Part shown: positions 44,039 to 54,206 of the stretch, one piece after another
How positions within the stretch are numbered: the stretch's first letter is position 1
Layout: each line of letters starts with the position of its first letter
Source of the DNA: Ophiobolus disseminans
Lineage: Eukaryota > Ascomycota > Dothideomycetes > Pleosporales > Phaeosphaeriaceae
Reading direction: 5' to 3'
Assembly (NCBI GenBank): GCA_010093685.1
Contig: MU006227.1
Coordinates: forward strand, 436,154-500,153
DNA: 64,000 bases
Notes under the pieces: generated by a model
Database searches by the model: none
Told to the model about the DNA's origin: nothing
Seen by the model: only the letters and a program-made list of their open reading frames with translations
Made by a program: the position numbers and the translations under genes

Positions 44039-46093
44039 ATGGTTTTCTCCAAGTCTTGGCCTCATTACAGACTGGCTGGTACAGGAAACGTAATGACTGT
44101 ACCAACCTATGGCTACCAGCCCCTTGAGGACGAGAGTAGCATCCGTGTACTTGTCCTTGAGCCAGCTTCAGTACACAGCGCACCACTAGTCGCGACTTTG
44201 CACAACATCAGAATCGCATATCAAGATCCGAATTCAAAGGAAACAGACCAGCAGAAACCCAACAGCCTATTATCATCAAACGCGATACCAGAGTCCAAGC
44301 TGCCACAGTATGAAGCGGTCTCTTATGCTTGGGGTGATCAACAGCCTACGCTCTCTCTTGAGATTCTTGGTGCAGCGGCCGCGGGACCGATCGCGATTAG
44401 GCCAAACGTAGACACAATGTTGCGATATCTCCGGCCGAGAGATAAGCCTCGACGCTTATGGATTGATGCTTTGTGTATCAACCAAGAAGACACACGAGAA
44501 CAAGCAGCTCAAGTGCAACATATGGGAGAAGTGTATCGCTATGCCCAAGCAGTGGTGATTTGGATAGGGCCCCCAGCAACTGAATATGCTCGCATCGACC
44601 TGTTCTTCGACAATCTCGTCAAATACGCCGACAACCAGGACACGAAAATGTCGAAAGATACATGGCAGATACTTCGAGCCATTCTCGAGGAAAACTGGTT
44701 CAATCGTAGGTGGATCATTCAGGAAGCGCTGCTTGCCAAGCAAGCGACCATGTGTTGCGGCAACCACAGCATCGACTTTATGGCGTTTGCGAAGAGTGCC
44801 TGGCTGTTCGCACAACGGCAGCCTCACCATATGAATGTACCTTTGGGCATTGTTCGAAAGCTCTGGATGATGTACAAACTGCGCTTGGCTCTTGTACCCG
44901 AACTTCGCTCTGACATACTGAGCTTGATGATCGAATTTTCCACAGCGCAGTGCAGAAATGATTTAGATCGGATATACGCTTTGAACGCTCTTACGGGCAT
45001 TCAAATGAAGGTCGCTTACGATGTTCCCGTCGAAACGGTGTACAAACGATACGCAGAAATGCACGTCGGTCTCGGCAATCTAGCCATCCTCAACTGTGGC
45101 GGAGCATTTCGCTCAACTGCCTCTATACCATCATGGGTCCCGGATTGGCGTAGCTTTCCTGGGTATATACCCCTCGCGACCAAGGTGGTGCCAGAACGAC
45201 ATGAACAGCAAATGGCAGCCGCCTCGTTCGACGAAAGCTCTGGAAGGTCTGTGTTCAGCGTCAATGGGATAAAGCTCGGAACAGTCACTCGTGTTGGATC
45301 TGGAGCCTCTTTTCCAACTTGGAGCGGTGACCTGCTCCACCTGTTGCAAGATTGGTACTCGTTCTTCGATCGCAATGCCAGCAAAGGGTCGCGCCGTCCT
45401 GCATCCAAAGAAAAGCTAGGAAACCAGTTCATTGCCACCGTTACTCTCGGCGCTGTTGCGAAACGCGTGAATGCACTGAGTCCGGGTCATCCATACCTTT
45501 TCGACGCTCATTCGGAACAGTCCCCAGACGTCACGTCGGTCCTTGCACATCTTATCCACGAAGCACGCCTCACACACGGCAGCGATTCCAAGATCCTCAA
45601 AGACAAGAATGGCAATCAAGCCACGGCATCCAAGTCTCTCGAGAGCTTGAACGATGCACTAAAGAACTTGACCTACGGCTCACCCACTTCGCGTTTCGAC
45701 CTCCGGTATGACGCAAATTCCCTATGGGGCTCCGCCGACCACCCACTCTCCAACGAAGACCCATACGCCAGAAATCTCCAACCCTCTGAATTCGCCGAGA
45801 TAATGTGTCGCACAGTCGCAGGGCGGACGTGTTTCTGGAGCAGCGACGGTTCGTTTGGGCTTAGTCCCGCCAACATGGAAACCGGAGACGTTATCGTTGC
45901 GATCCCGACATGTCCCACGCCATACGTGCTGAGACCCAAGTCGGCAAAGTCACCAATAAAATGGCTGAAAGGACTCAGCTCACCAAGCGACGATGAGTAT
46001 TACAAATTGGTGGGCGATTGTTACGTGCATGACTTCGAGCCGGAGGAGGTGTTTGGGAACGGGAAGGATCTTAGGAGATTGCAGATCGTTTGA
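44039..46093 (+). CDS. HET-domain protein, 684 residues
   Basis: An intronless frame starts at an ATG at 44039. HET domain blocks are YEAVSYAWGDQQPTL, PRRLWIDALCINQED, VYRYAQAVVIWIGP and NRRWIIQEALLAKQAT, then RNDLDRIYALNALTG, PSWVPDWRS and a C-terminal YKLVGDCYVHDF. Layout and length match the divergent neighbour at 40982-43116, but that gene has two introns and this has none, so they are not a recent duplicate. Expected role: non-self recognition after cell fusion, probably cytosolic. Confidence 0.92.
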   Translation: MVFSKSWPHYRLAGTGNVMTVPTYGYQPLEDESSIRVLVLEPASVHSAPLVATLHNIRIAYQDPNSKETDQQKPNSLLSSNAIPESKLPQYEAVSYAWGDQQPTLSLEILGAAAAGPIAIRPNVDTMLRYLRPRDKPRRLWIDALCINQEDTREQAAQVQHMGEVYRYAQAVVIWIGPPATEYARIDLFFDNLVKYADNQDTKMSKDTWQILRAILEENWFNRRWIIQEALLAKQATMCCGNHSIDFMAFAKSAWLFAQRQPHHMNVPLGIVRKLWMMYKLRLALVPELRSDILSLMIEFSTAQCRNDLDRIYALNALTGIQMKVAYDVPVETVYKRYAEMHVGLGNLAILNCGGAFRSTASIPSWVPDWRSFPGYIPLATKVVPERHEQQMAAASFDESSGRSVFSVNGIKLGTVTRVGSGASFPTWSGDLLHLLQDWYSFFDRNASKGSRRPASKEKLGNQFIATVTLGAVAKRVNALSPGHPYLFDAHSEQSPDVTSVLAHLIHEARLTHGSDSKILKDKNGNQATASKSLESLNDALKNLTYGSPTSRFDLRYDANSLWGSADHPLSNEDPYARNLQPSEFAEIMCRTVAGRTCFWSSDGSFGLSPANMETGDVIVAIPTCPTPYVLRPKSAKSPIKWLKGLSSPSDDEYYKLVGDCYVHDFEPEEVFGNGKDLRRLQIV

Positions 46094-46447
46094 GGCAAAG
46101 TGTGAAGGCGAGATGTAGAAGATCAATTGAGATGTGGCTGGGCGCGACGGACTAGGCCGAAAGTAGGAAAGCAAAGGACTGACTACCTAGTGTTGAGACG
46201 TGCCAGGTTGATGTGAGATAAGCGCGGCCAGATCTGTAGATCACAAGCACCAACGGAAATAAAAGGAGCGAAAGAGCTAGTATTTGCCTTCTGCGTTGGT
46301 CGATTCTTAAACGATTGTAGGTGATCTATATACATCGAAACAAATGGTAAGATATGCACGAGAAGCGAACCATCTCCACCATCCCTCTGAAAACAACACC
46401 CCGCCCTAACTTCAGCAAAAGTTCATCCTGCCATCCTAAAACCCCAC
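46094..46447. other. Convergent 3' spacer
   Basis: This lies between the HET stop and the LPMO stop; no feature is seen. Confidence 0.45.
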
Positions 46448-47251
46448 TTAATTCGCCGCCGTCCACAGCGCCGGCCCAGGAAATGTATAACTCGTAGGGT
46501 TAGTATAAATATTAAACACAATGCCCGGGCTCGTCCTCTGATACAAGCTCGTTCCCGCAACACCAGCCGTCGGCTTAACAGTGCCGCTGCCACCGACCTT
46601 GAAATTAATGCACTGCATGTACAGCTGCGCGCCGTTGTCGTTCTGGCCGCCGTGCAGGGCGATGATCTCGTGGCGGATGACGTAGTTGCCTGGCGCGAGC
46701 TTGGCAGGCAAAACAGTCGAGGTGACGAAGTTGTTTTTGATGAGCGTGTCGGTGACCCAGACACCGGGGGAAACGATTGCGGATTGCGAGAATTTGGACC
46801 AGCGGAGGGAGCTGGGGGTGAGGGTTGTGCAGTCGCCTATTGGTAAGGTTAGTTAGTTGTGCGCATGCGTTTTGGGGGTGGATGCGGGCTTACCGTTGCA
46901 GGGCGCGATGTAGTTGATAATCGGACCCTTGTGGGAATCGGGCCACGTGTTCCACGCGAAGTCGATGGTGTCGCCTGCGTTGGCGCTGGCGTACAGACGG
47001 CCTGCAGTTGCGCTCTTGTGGCAATTCACATCGGATGTGCCGACGGCGGCGGGCTCGACGAAGCCGATGTCCTGGTTCAGAGCATCCCAGCCAGCGGTCT
47101 GGGGCCGGCTGTTCGCTGGGGAGTAGAACCAGACGGGGTCGGATCCCTTGGTGGCTACGCCTTTGACAGTGACGGTCTTGACGAAGCCGTGGGCGGACGC
47201 TGTGTCGAGGAGCGCTGCGGCGGCGCTGAGGAGGACGAGGGCGGAATACAT
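46448..47251 (-). CDS. AA9 lytic polysaccharide monooxygenase
   Basis: Two exons (47251-46894 and 46836-46448) give 248 residues; the 57-base intron is GTAAGC to ATAG with a CTAACTAACC branch region. A signal peptide of about 20 residues ends in TASA before HGFVKTV, so the mature protein begins with the His that forms the copper histidine brace. The second His is in DSHKGPIINYI, and the axial Gln/Tyr pair is in GAQLYMQCINF. Length fits a single AA9 domain without a cellulose-binding module. It is secreted and oxidatively cleaves cellulose or related glucans in plant cell walls. There is a TATA box about 80 bases upstream. Confidence 0.95.
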
Positions 47252-48191
47252 CGTGGAGGCGATGGGGTTGGTGTCGAAGGAAGTGGTGATGGTGTTCGAT
47301 ACTGATGGTGAAGATGGTGGTTACCTTCCTTTATACATGTTCGTGGTGATTGTCGTATTTCTATCTTGTCCCACACCAGAAGATTTCAGGACGCGGAGCC
47401 CGCCATCCGTTCTTCTCACGGCAATCTCCCACGCTACCATAGGACCTGCAAATGACCACAAGCCTACCATCTTCAGACCAGTGGCGGTAACAGGTAAGGT
47501 CCACAAGGCGTGCAAGGCTTGTTGTTCCTGGGTCTGGGGTTCAAAGCGCATGCCGGGAAGCGGTAGGTCAGACGTGGTGTCACCATCGCTTCCAAACTGC
47601 ACCCATCTCACTGCTCTACAAATTATTCGAGATTGCGCCCGCCTCTTTCGCCTCAAATGCACGGCCGTAAAGTGTGGAGAATGCTTGACCGGCTCTTGTT
47701 CGGTTCGTGGCCACCCGGTCGTTTAATCTACTTTCCCCGGAACGTCGAGATTAATTGCCGTTAGCGACCCAAAGTCATCAACCTACATGTTACATTTCTG
47801 AATCATGTGGATGGCATTCCAAGAATGAGCATTGTCGTTTCCACCTATCGAGGTGGGGTGTTTGATGAAGGAAATTGGCAGGAGTGGCCGTGCAACATCG
47901 CCGACGCACGGGCCACATATCCTGCGAAACATCGTGATTTGGAGATTTTGGCGGCGAGGTCTGTGTATACTCACAGCATCATAAATTGTTTTGTAGCATG
48001 GTGATATGGTTGCGAAGAGGTATCTAAGGGCTTACAATCAATGGAGTTATTCACTTATTTATACGTGGGAGCCTCCAGGCTAACTCATTCACGACCACGA
48101 AGACACAGATAATCAGACATTGTATAGCATCCCAGCATGATTTCACTCAACTAAGCAACCCAAAGCCAGCAAGCTTGGCGCCTACATCCAC
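47252..48191. other. Intergenic region upstream of LPMO
   Basis: This presumably holds the LPMO promoter at its left end. The minus-strand frame 47321-47662 and small frames near 47800 show no pattern. Confidence 0.45.
47329..47334 (-). promoter_or_regulatory. TATA box of the AA9 LPMO gene
   Basis: TATAAA on the minus strand lies 77 bases upstream of the LPMO ATG, in ATGTATAAAGGAAGG context. Confidence 0.55.
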
Positions 48192-48869
48192 CTATCCTCC
48201 TCTCCACCACCCTCCAGCGTCCCACTGAGTGCGTCCACGCTGACGCTCAGCCTCCTCAATCTCCCTCGCCTCCTCTGGCGTCGCCTCCACCTGGAAGATT
48301 CCATCTAGCGGGTAAACAAGACGTTTTGAGGCCCGCTGGCTGTCGTCGTTGACGTCATACACGCGCGCACCAGGTCGATAACGTGTGCTTGGAGTCTTCT
48401 TCTGTCGTGTAAGGGGCTGCGCGAGCTCACGTATCTTATGACTACAGTCGTCATCGTGGAGGATAAGAGCCATGCGGCCGTCCGCCATCTTGTGCGGGGT
48501 ATGCTCGGTCTGGTACGTCCGTGGGGAGGGAGCATGTCCAATTTGTGCCGCGTGTGAGGTATGTTGCCGAACTTCCATGCTGGCGACACACGTGTTGTGG
48601 TGAGTCGATCGCTCGCTGACGGCCTGTCGAATATGTCGATCCAAAGTCGGAGCGCAGGCAATCAATCCGAGATCTGATCCCTCTTCCGCCGCGTACGAAT
48701 GAGTCTGCCAATCCATGCTATCTTCCAAGCTAGCAGCGCGCGTCTCAGTCTCGGTCCATCGCTCGCCGTCGGCATCTCGAAGCGTTGCAGCCGAACTTGA
48801 AGCGCGGGTCGGTACTCGAGGACCCGGTTTGCCCTTGACGGAGATGACCTGCTTGGTAGTGGACAGCAT
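48192..48869 (-). CDS. Unknown basic protein, 225 residues
   Basis: An intronless frame from an ATG at 48869. No domain is recognised. The middle includes MADGRMALILHDDD and the C-terminal part PLDGIFQVEATPEEAREIEE followed by a Gly/Trp-rich end (GGWWRGG). There is no signal peptide and no membrane segment. The reading frame is favoured over its overlaps because it is long, starts with ATG and has even composition, but evidence for a real gene is moderate. Confidence 0.45.
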   Translation of the reverse strand: MLSTTKQVISVKGKPGPRVPTRASSSAATLRDADGERWTETETRAASLEDSMDWQTHSYAAEEGSDLGLIACAPTLDRHIRQAVSERSTHHNTCVASMEVRQHTSHAAQIGHAPSPRTYQTEHTPHKMADGRMALILHDDDCSHKIRELAQPLTRQKKTPSTRYRPGARVYDVNDDSQRASKRLVYPLDGIFQVEATPEEAREIEEAERQRGRTQWDAGGWWRGG

Positions 48870-49492
48870 GATTTCGCATTCGGAGACACGATGCGTGATG
48901 TTTTATCGTGTTGTGATGGCAGATGAAAACTCGAACGCGCTGAAAAGAAGGTGGTGCACGGTCCCGGACAACAATACAACAACACAAACGGACACGGCCA
49001 ATGGCAGCCACATTAGCGTAAGAGAGTATGCAAACGCCTCGGCTTGGATATGTAGGGTGTTTTGCAGTCCCACTCGTCCTTTGATAGGTGTGGCGGTTTT
49101 GCTAACGGCAGGAGGGTATGCACACGGTTCTTGCATGTTCCGCTGAGTTGTCTCTTTGTGTGTGTTGATAATGATTCTGGTGTAGTTATGCAGTCTACCT
49201 GAATCTGCACGGAAAGCTTGCAAAGCTTCCTTCATCCAGCCACTGTCTTCATCACGTGGGTCGTATCTTCCAGCATCCGCAGATGACTCGTGGGTATCAT
49301 TGACCTTGCTCTTCCATATCTCAATCAAAATCCAAGGTGGGCTTCCGAGCTCTTTGGCCTGCCAGTCCCTGCACCAAAGTCTCGCAACGCATCCTTCACC
49401 CGGCGAGCTCTTCCTCATGTCGGCCATGCTATCCACGCAGGTGGATAACGGGTATATCATCAAGCTTGCTCCCTTCATAATCATTCAAAGCA
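48870..49492 (-). other. Decayed repeat units downstream of the repeat protein
   Basis: Minus-strand fragments resemble the C-terminal repeats of the gene at 49493-50611, in shifted frames: GSKLDDIPVIHLRG (about 49440-49480), VKDALRDFGAGTGRPKSSE (about 49345-49400) and SGWMKEALQAFRADSGR (about 49195-49247). A frame at 48903-49484 runs through them, but only the last unit is in that frame. They look like relics of further repeat units. A hydrophobic stretch at 48930-48990 has no clear meaning. Confidence 0.5.
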
Positions 49493-50611
49493 TCAACGCG
49501 GTCCCCGAGGCTGTCTGCCTGTCTTCGCATAGTAATCCTGTAGGGCCTCCCTCAGTCCTATCCAGTTCTCCATCACGCTGTCCATGCCTTCCAGAGTCCG
49601 CAAATAGTTATCAGAGACCTCATTCAGCTTTGCACCCATATGTGCGCCCCGAGGAAAACGGTAGTCGGTCCAAGGCTTGTGTGAAGGAACCCGAGCGGCA
49701 CCTCGTGTTCCTTGGTTGCGCGTGCCTCTTGACGGTGCTTGAAGCGCCTCCAGTGAGGAAATCGCATATTGTCGTTTCGTGGGAGCGGTGAGCCGCATGC
49801 CCGGTCTGTAATAGTCAAAAGCTTCTTTCAGGCCCGGATGCTTGTCGACTAGTGTTGGCTGGCCGGCTAGGGTGCGTAGATACGCGTCTGGGACATCGGC
49901 GAAAGGGCGGCCGTTGTGTACTCCAAAGTCAAAAATGTAGTCGCGGCCCATGATCCTTTCCCGCGCTCCCATGGTAGAGCCACTAGCCGCAGTGCTCGTA
50001 CTGGGCTGGCGTGACATGTCGGTTGATACAGGTGAGATATTTGAGGACGAGGTTGCGTAGGAACGGTCGACGGCGACGGTGTCATGCGGGCCATACCTCA
50101 CCCTGGTGGGCCGTACCAGTGGAAAGCCCGCCTTCTGCAATCGCCGATAGATGGTGAGCGCCTCTTTCATGGGAAACATGACGGTTGGTCTCGGCGGCCT
50201 GGCCCCGCGCACTGGCTGCGCCTCCACGTTGATGGTCAGGGCGCCTAGCTCTTTCATATCCGAGTCATCGCCCGAGTCGCTGTTGCTGTCCGTGATCTCC
50301 CCGTCCTCGAACGAATCCCCCTCGTCAAGCGCGATCGGGTCATGCCGGCTGCCTGCCCCATTGAGCACGTTGAAGTTGTTTCCGGTGGACCCGAATGATA
50401 TAAAGTCCTGGTTCGCCGCAATACCGTCGCCGCTGCGCTGGTTCCGGGAGTGTCCTCCGCCCCGGCCGCGGCCTCTTCTGGCGGCGTTGTGTACCGCCTT
50501 TTGTCGCGCTTTGTGGCGGATGGGCGGCGGGCCCGCGGGCTTCGGGTTCGGCCTCGACCGCTTCTTTGCCGCCGTAGTCTCGCGCCGTATCTGGCACGGG
50601 CGCGGCATCAT
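49493..50611 (-). CDS. Unknown protein with two C-terminal repeats
   Basis: This frame starts at an ATG pair (50611 and 50608) and gives 372 residues. The N-terminal half is basic and Gly/Arg-rich (RRGRGRGGGHSRNQR), then acidic (DEGDSFEDGEITDSNSDSGD). Two repeats of about 55 residues end the protein: YIFDFGVHNGRPFADVPDAY then GLKEAFDYY, and YRFPRGAHMGAKLNEVSDNY then GLREALQDYY. The FGxHxGxxxxxVxDxYL pattern recalls small domains of the DUF3820 type, but I am not certain. Relics of two more repeats lie downstream, so the gene may once have been longer. It is head-to-head with the F-box-like gene at 50796, 184 bases away. Confidence 0.62.
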   Translation of the reverse strand: MMPRPCQIRRETTAAKKRSRPNPKPAGPPPIRHKARQKAVHNAARRGRGRGGGHSRNQRSGDGIAANQDFISFGSTGNNFNVLNGAGSRHDPIALDEGDSFEDGEITDSNSDSGDDSDMKELGALTINVEAQPVRGARPPRPTVMFPMKEALTIYRRLQKAGFPLVRPTRVRYGPHDTVAVDRSYATSSSNISPVSTDMSRQPSTSTAASGSTMGARERIMGRDYIFDFGVHNGRPFADVPDAYLRTLAGQPTLVDKHPGLKEAFDYYRPGMRLTAPTKRQYAISSLEALQAPSRGTRNQGTRGAARVPSHKPWTDYRFPRGAHMGAKLNEVSDNYLRTLEGMDSVMENWIGLREALQDYYAKTGRQPRGPR

Positions 50612-50795
50612 GCGGCGATATCGATGGTGGGTGAGGTTGTGTTGGGAAGGAGGCGGCGGGTGGATTGGAGTTACGTGCGGTTGCGGGCAAAGGCTCGGAG
50701 GTGCGCACAGACGCAACCTTCGTTCGACTACGTGCTTTTCACCTTCACCTCGCGTAAACACCCCCGGCAACAATCACGTGTGTTCGTGCATCACA

Positions 50796-52247
50796 ATGTC
50801 CTGCTTACTCAAATTACCTCTGGAACTGCGTCTCAAGATCTGGGACCACTGCGTCGTGCGAGACGGTGGCTACATCTATGATTCGTCAACCCGAAAATTG
50901 CAGTCCATTGATGGTGGCAGCATGGATTTCACCCTAGCACGCGTATGCCGCCAAACCGCCTTCGAAATCGGCCGCTATTTCCTTCAATGCAACGCCATCA
51001 GCTTTACCACCAGCCTCTCCAGCCGGAAGTCGAGCCTCGAGGCAAGTGAATCTGATACCATATTAGAGCAACTCAATCGGAAAAGGTCGCTTCTACTGTA
51101 TCACTTACGCCAGTACATCACCCCTGATATGGCACAAAATGCTACCGACAAATATCCTCGTGCTTCCGCATTCGTCGATGATCTTACACATGGCACGGGC
51201 GAGCGCATAGAGGTGGAGTTGACGAACAAGTCTGTCTGGGGTCATTCGCCCTCGACACAACGCGGCGTCACCAACTTCTTGCTCCAGCAACTTTCGAGTA
51301 GCCCGGAGTTCCTAGACATTGCGTCGGCCTGCCTGTCGGGTTGTGCAGGTAGTAACCCGCTGTCTTTGCTCAAACTGGACCCAGATCCGTGGGCCATGTC
51401 CACCCAGAGACAACTCAGGCTTATGCGCCGTCTAGCTCGACCGTACATACGCGTAGCCGGCCTAGACTTCAAGTCAGAGTTCGTCAAATACTATTACTCG
51501 GCCGCCGCACTGGCTTCAACGTTCCTGTCTTGGCTGCCTCTCGACCTGCGTATGAATGTTCGAACCATCATACTATACGAGGCTCATGCGAGTGTTGCGC
51601 ATCCTGAAAGCCATGCTCTTTCTTTTATACCATTCTGCAGAGAAAATCCTGATCTCCGCATCATCCGACGAGTCGACATCTGGAATACAATTCTCCCTCG
51701 AGTTCATCAAAGGACGCTTGAACGCTTCATGCAGGTGCCACCGCCGACAATCTTTGGGCCTATGGATCGCAACCGCGTCACGGCCTCCATTGTGCCATGG
51801 GTCGAGGAAGCACATCTACTACACCACGCTGGCATGCCACCTGGTGCGTTTCGTTTAGTTTTCCACACTGCAGCTGCAAGCGTACAAGACATCCTAGACA
51901 TAATGCTCGAAGATGCTGCATGGCAGGTAGCGCTCGAGTACCACCATCCAGAAGTTGCAGTAGGTTGGCACAGAGAAGAGATGCACTCGACTTTCGGTTG
52001 CTATTTTGCTCCTTCCTTTCCACATTTCATGGAGCAGATTGTCAGTGGTCAATCGGTTGTCAGCTTCGAGGGTTGCAATGGGAACATGTCCGACGCACAA
52101 CCTTTGATGCACTCAGATTGGGGAGGACCGGGTGATTCGAATGCGGCATGGCGTAATAATTGTCTATCGCAACTCCAGCCTAGAGGTCCGCTTCCCTCGA
52201 TAACAAAGATTTGCTTGGCTTATATGTGGGAGGACGGCGGGTCTTAG
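50796..52247 (+). CDS. F-box-like protein, array copy 1 (intact)
   Basis: An intronless frame of 483 residues. Its start is set at the ATG at 50796 (MSCLLKLPLELRLKIWDHCV), which gives the LPxELR helix of fungal F-box-like proteins; the frame stays open further upstream but that part is antisense to the neighbour. The second block is LARVCRQTAFEIGRYF. The C-terminal half has ALSFIPFCRENPDLRIIRRV, SIVPWVEEAHLL and IMLEDAAWQVALE, which recur in the three downstream copies. Function unknown; the F-box-like start suggests ubiquitin-ligase association, which is inference. Confidence 0.78.
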   Translation: MSCLLKLPLELRLKIWDHCVVRDGGYIYDSSTRKLQSIDGGSMDFTLARVCRQTAFEIGRYFLQCNAISFTTSLSSRKSSLEASESDTILEQLNRKRSLLLYHLRQYITPDMAQNATDKYPRASAFVDDLTHGTGERIEVELTNKSVWGHSPSTQRGVTNFLLQQLSSSPEFLDIASACLSGCAGSNPLSLLKLDPDPWAMSTQRQLRLMRRLARPYIRVAGLDFKSEFVKYYYSAAALASTFLSWLPLDLRMNVRTIILYEAHASVAHPESHALSFIPFCRENPDLRIIRRVDIWNTILPRVHQRTLERFMQVPPPTIFGPMDRNRVTASIVPWVEEAHLLHHAGMPPGAFRLVFHTAAASVQDILDIMLEDAAWQVALEYHHPEVAVGWHREEMHSTFGCYFAPSFPHFMEQIVSGQSVVSFEGCNGNMSDAQPLMHSDWGGPGDSNAAWRNNCLSQLQPRGPLPSITKICLAYMWEDGGS

Positions 52248-52573
52248 GGAGCTCATCACCTTCACTTCACCGATTACATAATATGCATTGTGGCTCGCCT
52301 AGCGCCTTCGTCTGATTCAACCATGGAACGCGGTGGTGACAATGCCATGGCGTCATTACCTGGTACAGGACCCAATATCGCGTTCCTACGGCCATCCACT
52401 ACTAGTGAACCATGACCCACCCGATCTTCATCCTAGTCAAGACCAAGGACCGTACCATGGGATATGGTTGGTTTACACTGCATCAAGCATTCCACGCTAA
52501 ATCGCTGACATAACGGTCATAGGCAGCGCTTTTCACGTGCACCTAATGATCCATAAATGACTCGCTCGCGGTC
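52248..52573. other. Spacer between array copies 1 and 2
   Basis: Nothing is supported here; presumably the former promoter of copy 2. Confidence 0.45.
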
Positions 52574-54067
52574 TTGTCCTTTGTGTTCCATCCATGCTCG
52601 TTTCTTCCGTTTCTTCCGCGCATACCATCGACGAAAAAGCCTGGCTTGCTCGAGCTTCCACTGGAGCTACGCCAAGAAATTTTGATCTTGTGTTCTCTCA
52701 ATCAGCACAGCTACGTCCTCGACCAAGCGACGGGGAAAATAAAGTCTATCGACGGCAGTACCTTCGATCCTTTGGTCACGCACATATGCAAACAGCTCGC
52801 AGACGACGTTAGCAGCTTCTTTCGGAACAAGACGATTAGTTTCACCACAGAATGCACCGATCGGATGTGGAGCAACAGAGCTGGGGAACTGGATGGTGTA
52901 CGCAAGAGAATACATACAGGACCATGAATCTCCTTGGCCATCTACGCCATGCCATCACACCTGACATTATTCAAGACACTATCGATAAATTTCCGTATTC
53001 TGGGCCCCTTCTCGCATTCCTTGCGAGTGGTGCGCATGGCCCTCAAAAGAATCCTATCTCGAACGCACGTGGTCTGGCTCCTTCAAGGTAACGTGAAGTT
53101 GTCAAATACCTCCTACGAAGACTTTCTGACGATTCTCATTTCCTCGATCTCGCCGCAGTCTGTCTACCCGACTCTGTGGGTCGAATGCCACACACTCTTC
53201 TTGCATTTCATCCGGACCCGTGGGCTGAAATTAACAACGAACAACTCGCCATACTTCATCGCCCTTGTCGACCCTGGGACGACCAGCTGGGTAGTAGGGA
53301 GATGAGGAACCGGTTCAAGCACTCTTTCTCGGCTGCCAGCTTGGCTGGGAAGTTCTTAGCCTCCATCTCTCGCGACGCGCGTCTTGGCCTGCGCAATATC
53401 TTGCTCGACGAGGCGCACGAAAGTGTCGTGTATCCGAAATGTCACGGCATGTGTCTGATACCGTTTTGTCGAGAAAACCCACATCTTCGTATCGTTCGGC
53501 GCGTCGATGTCTAGAACGCGGTCGTATCTTGCCCAAGACGTTACTATGATACTCCGGCTGCTGGTGTATCAAACGCTTTCACATACACTGTGCATCGTTC
53601 CGCAATCACTCGGTCGGTGTTGCCCTGGCTCGAAGAATGCAACGTGCTACGCGATTCCGGTATGCCTCGGGAATCTTTTACTTTGGTCTTTCACGACTCG
53701 TCGGGAAAACTGCAGACTGTGCTCGGCGTCATGATCGAAGACGCTGCTTGGCAACATGTGTTTGAGACCTTGTCCCCGCTCACGGCTTTATGCGAGACCA
53801 AGTGGTGTCCCAATACCTCGCAGATCTCATGCGTGCTAGTTTGGCGGAGCCTTCTACCAGACAATGCAAGACATTGTCGACGGCAACTCCTTCGTTCGCT
53901 TCGAACATTGCACGGGTGTGATGCCCAAGCTTGAACCTCTGTTAGAGGAACATCGGTTATCCAGCACACGTGAACTGGAGCTGGCGTGGTGGTCGGCGAA
54001 GCCGGGTTGCACACAGCCTCTTCTCGTATCGCAGCCTTGGGAGGATATCTTGGCGAGACAATTTTGA
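52574..54067 (+). pseudogene. F-box-like array copy 2, decayed
   Basis: Blocks matching copy 1 occur in order but in different frames. They are LLELPLELRQEILILCSLNQ (about 52640), MNLLGHLRHAITPDIIQDTI (about 52920), FLDLAAVCLPDSVGR (about 53140), LIPFCRENPHLRIVRRVDV followed by a TAG at 53512-53514, SVLPWLEECNVLRDSGMP (about 53610), and MQDIVDGNSFVRFEHCTG (about 53860). At least three frame changes plus the TAG, which sits where copy 1 has Trp (VDIWN), break the gene. No intron set repairs them all. It is a clear relic. Confidence 0.82.
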
Positions 54068-54125
54068 GGAAGTATCCCTTTAAGTGCTGTCCATTGACAA
54101 GGGGAGTTTAGGTAGATATTAGAGG

Positions 54126-54133
54126 ATATATAA
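54126..54133 (+). promoter_or_regulatory. TATA-like element before array copy 3
   Basis: A tatataac stretch lies about 75 bases upstream of the ATG at 54207. Confidence 0.4.
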
Positions 54134-54206
54134 CACCTACTTCACGCCACGCCTTTCTCCTTTTGAACTTCTGCATACCGTCATCAACAGCGGTGCCACT
54201 TCAATC

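Noticed and set aside
50151..50795. N-terminal extension of the F-box-like gene
   Set aside because: It is antisense to the repeat-protein gene, and the LPxELR motif expected at the N-terminus begins only at the ATG at 50796.
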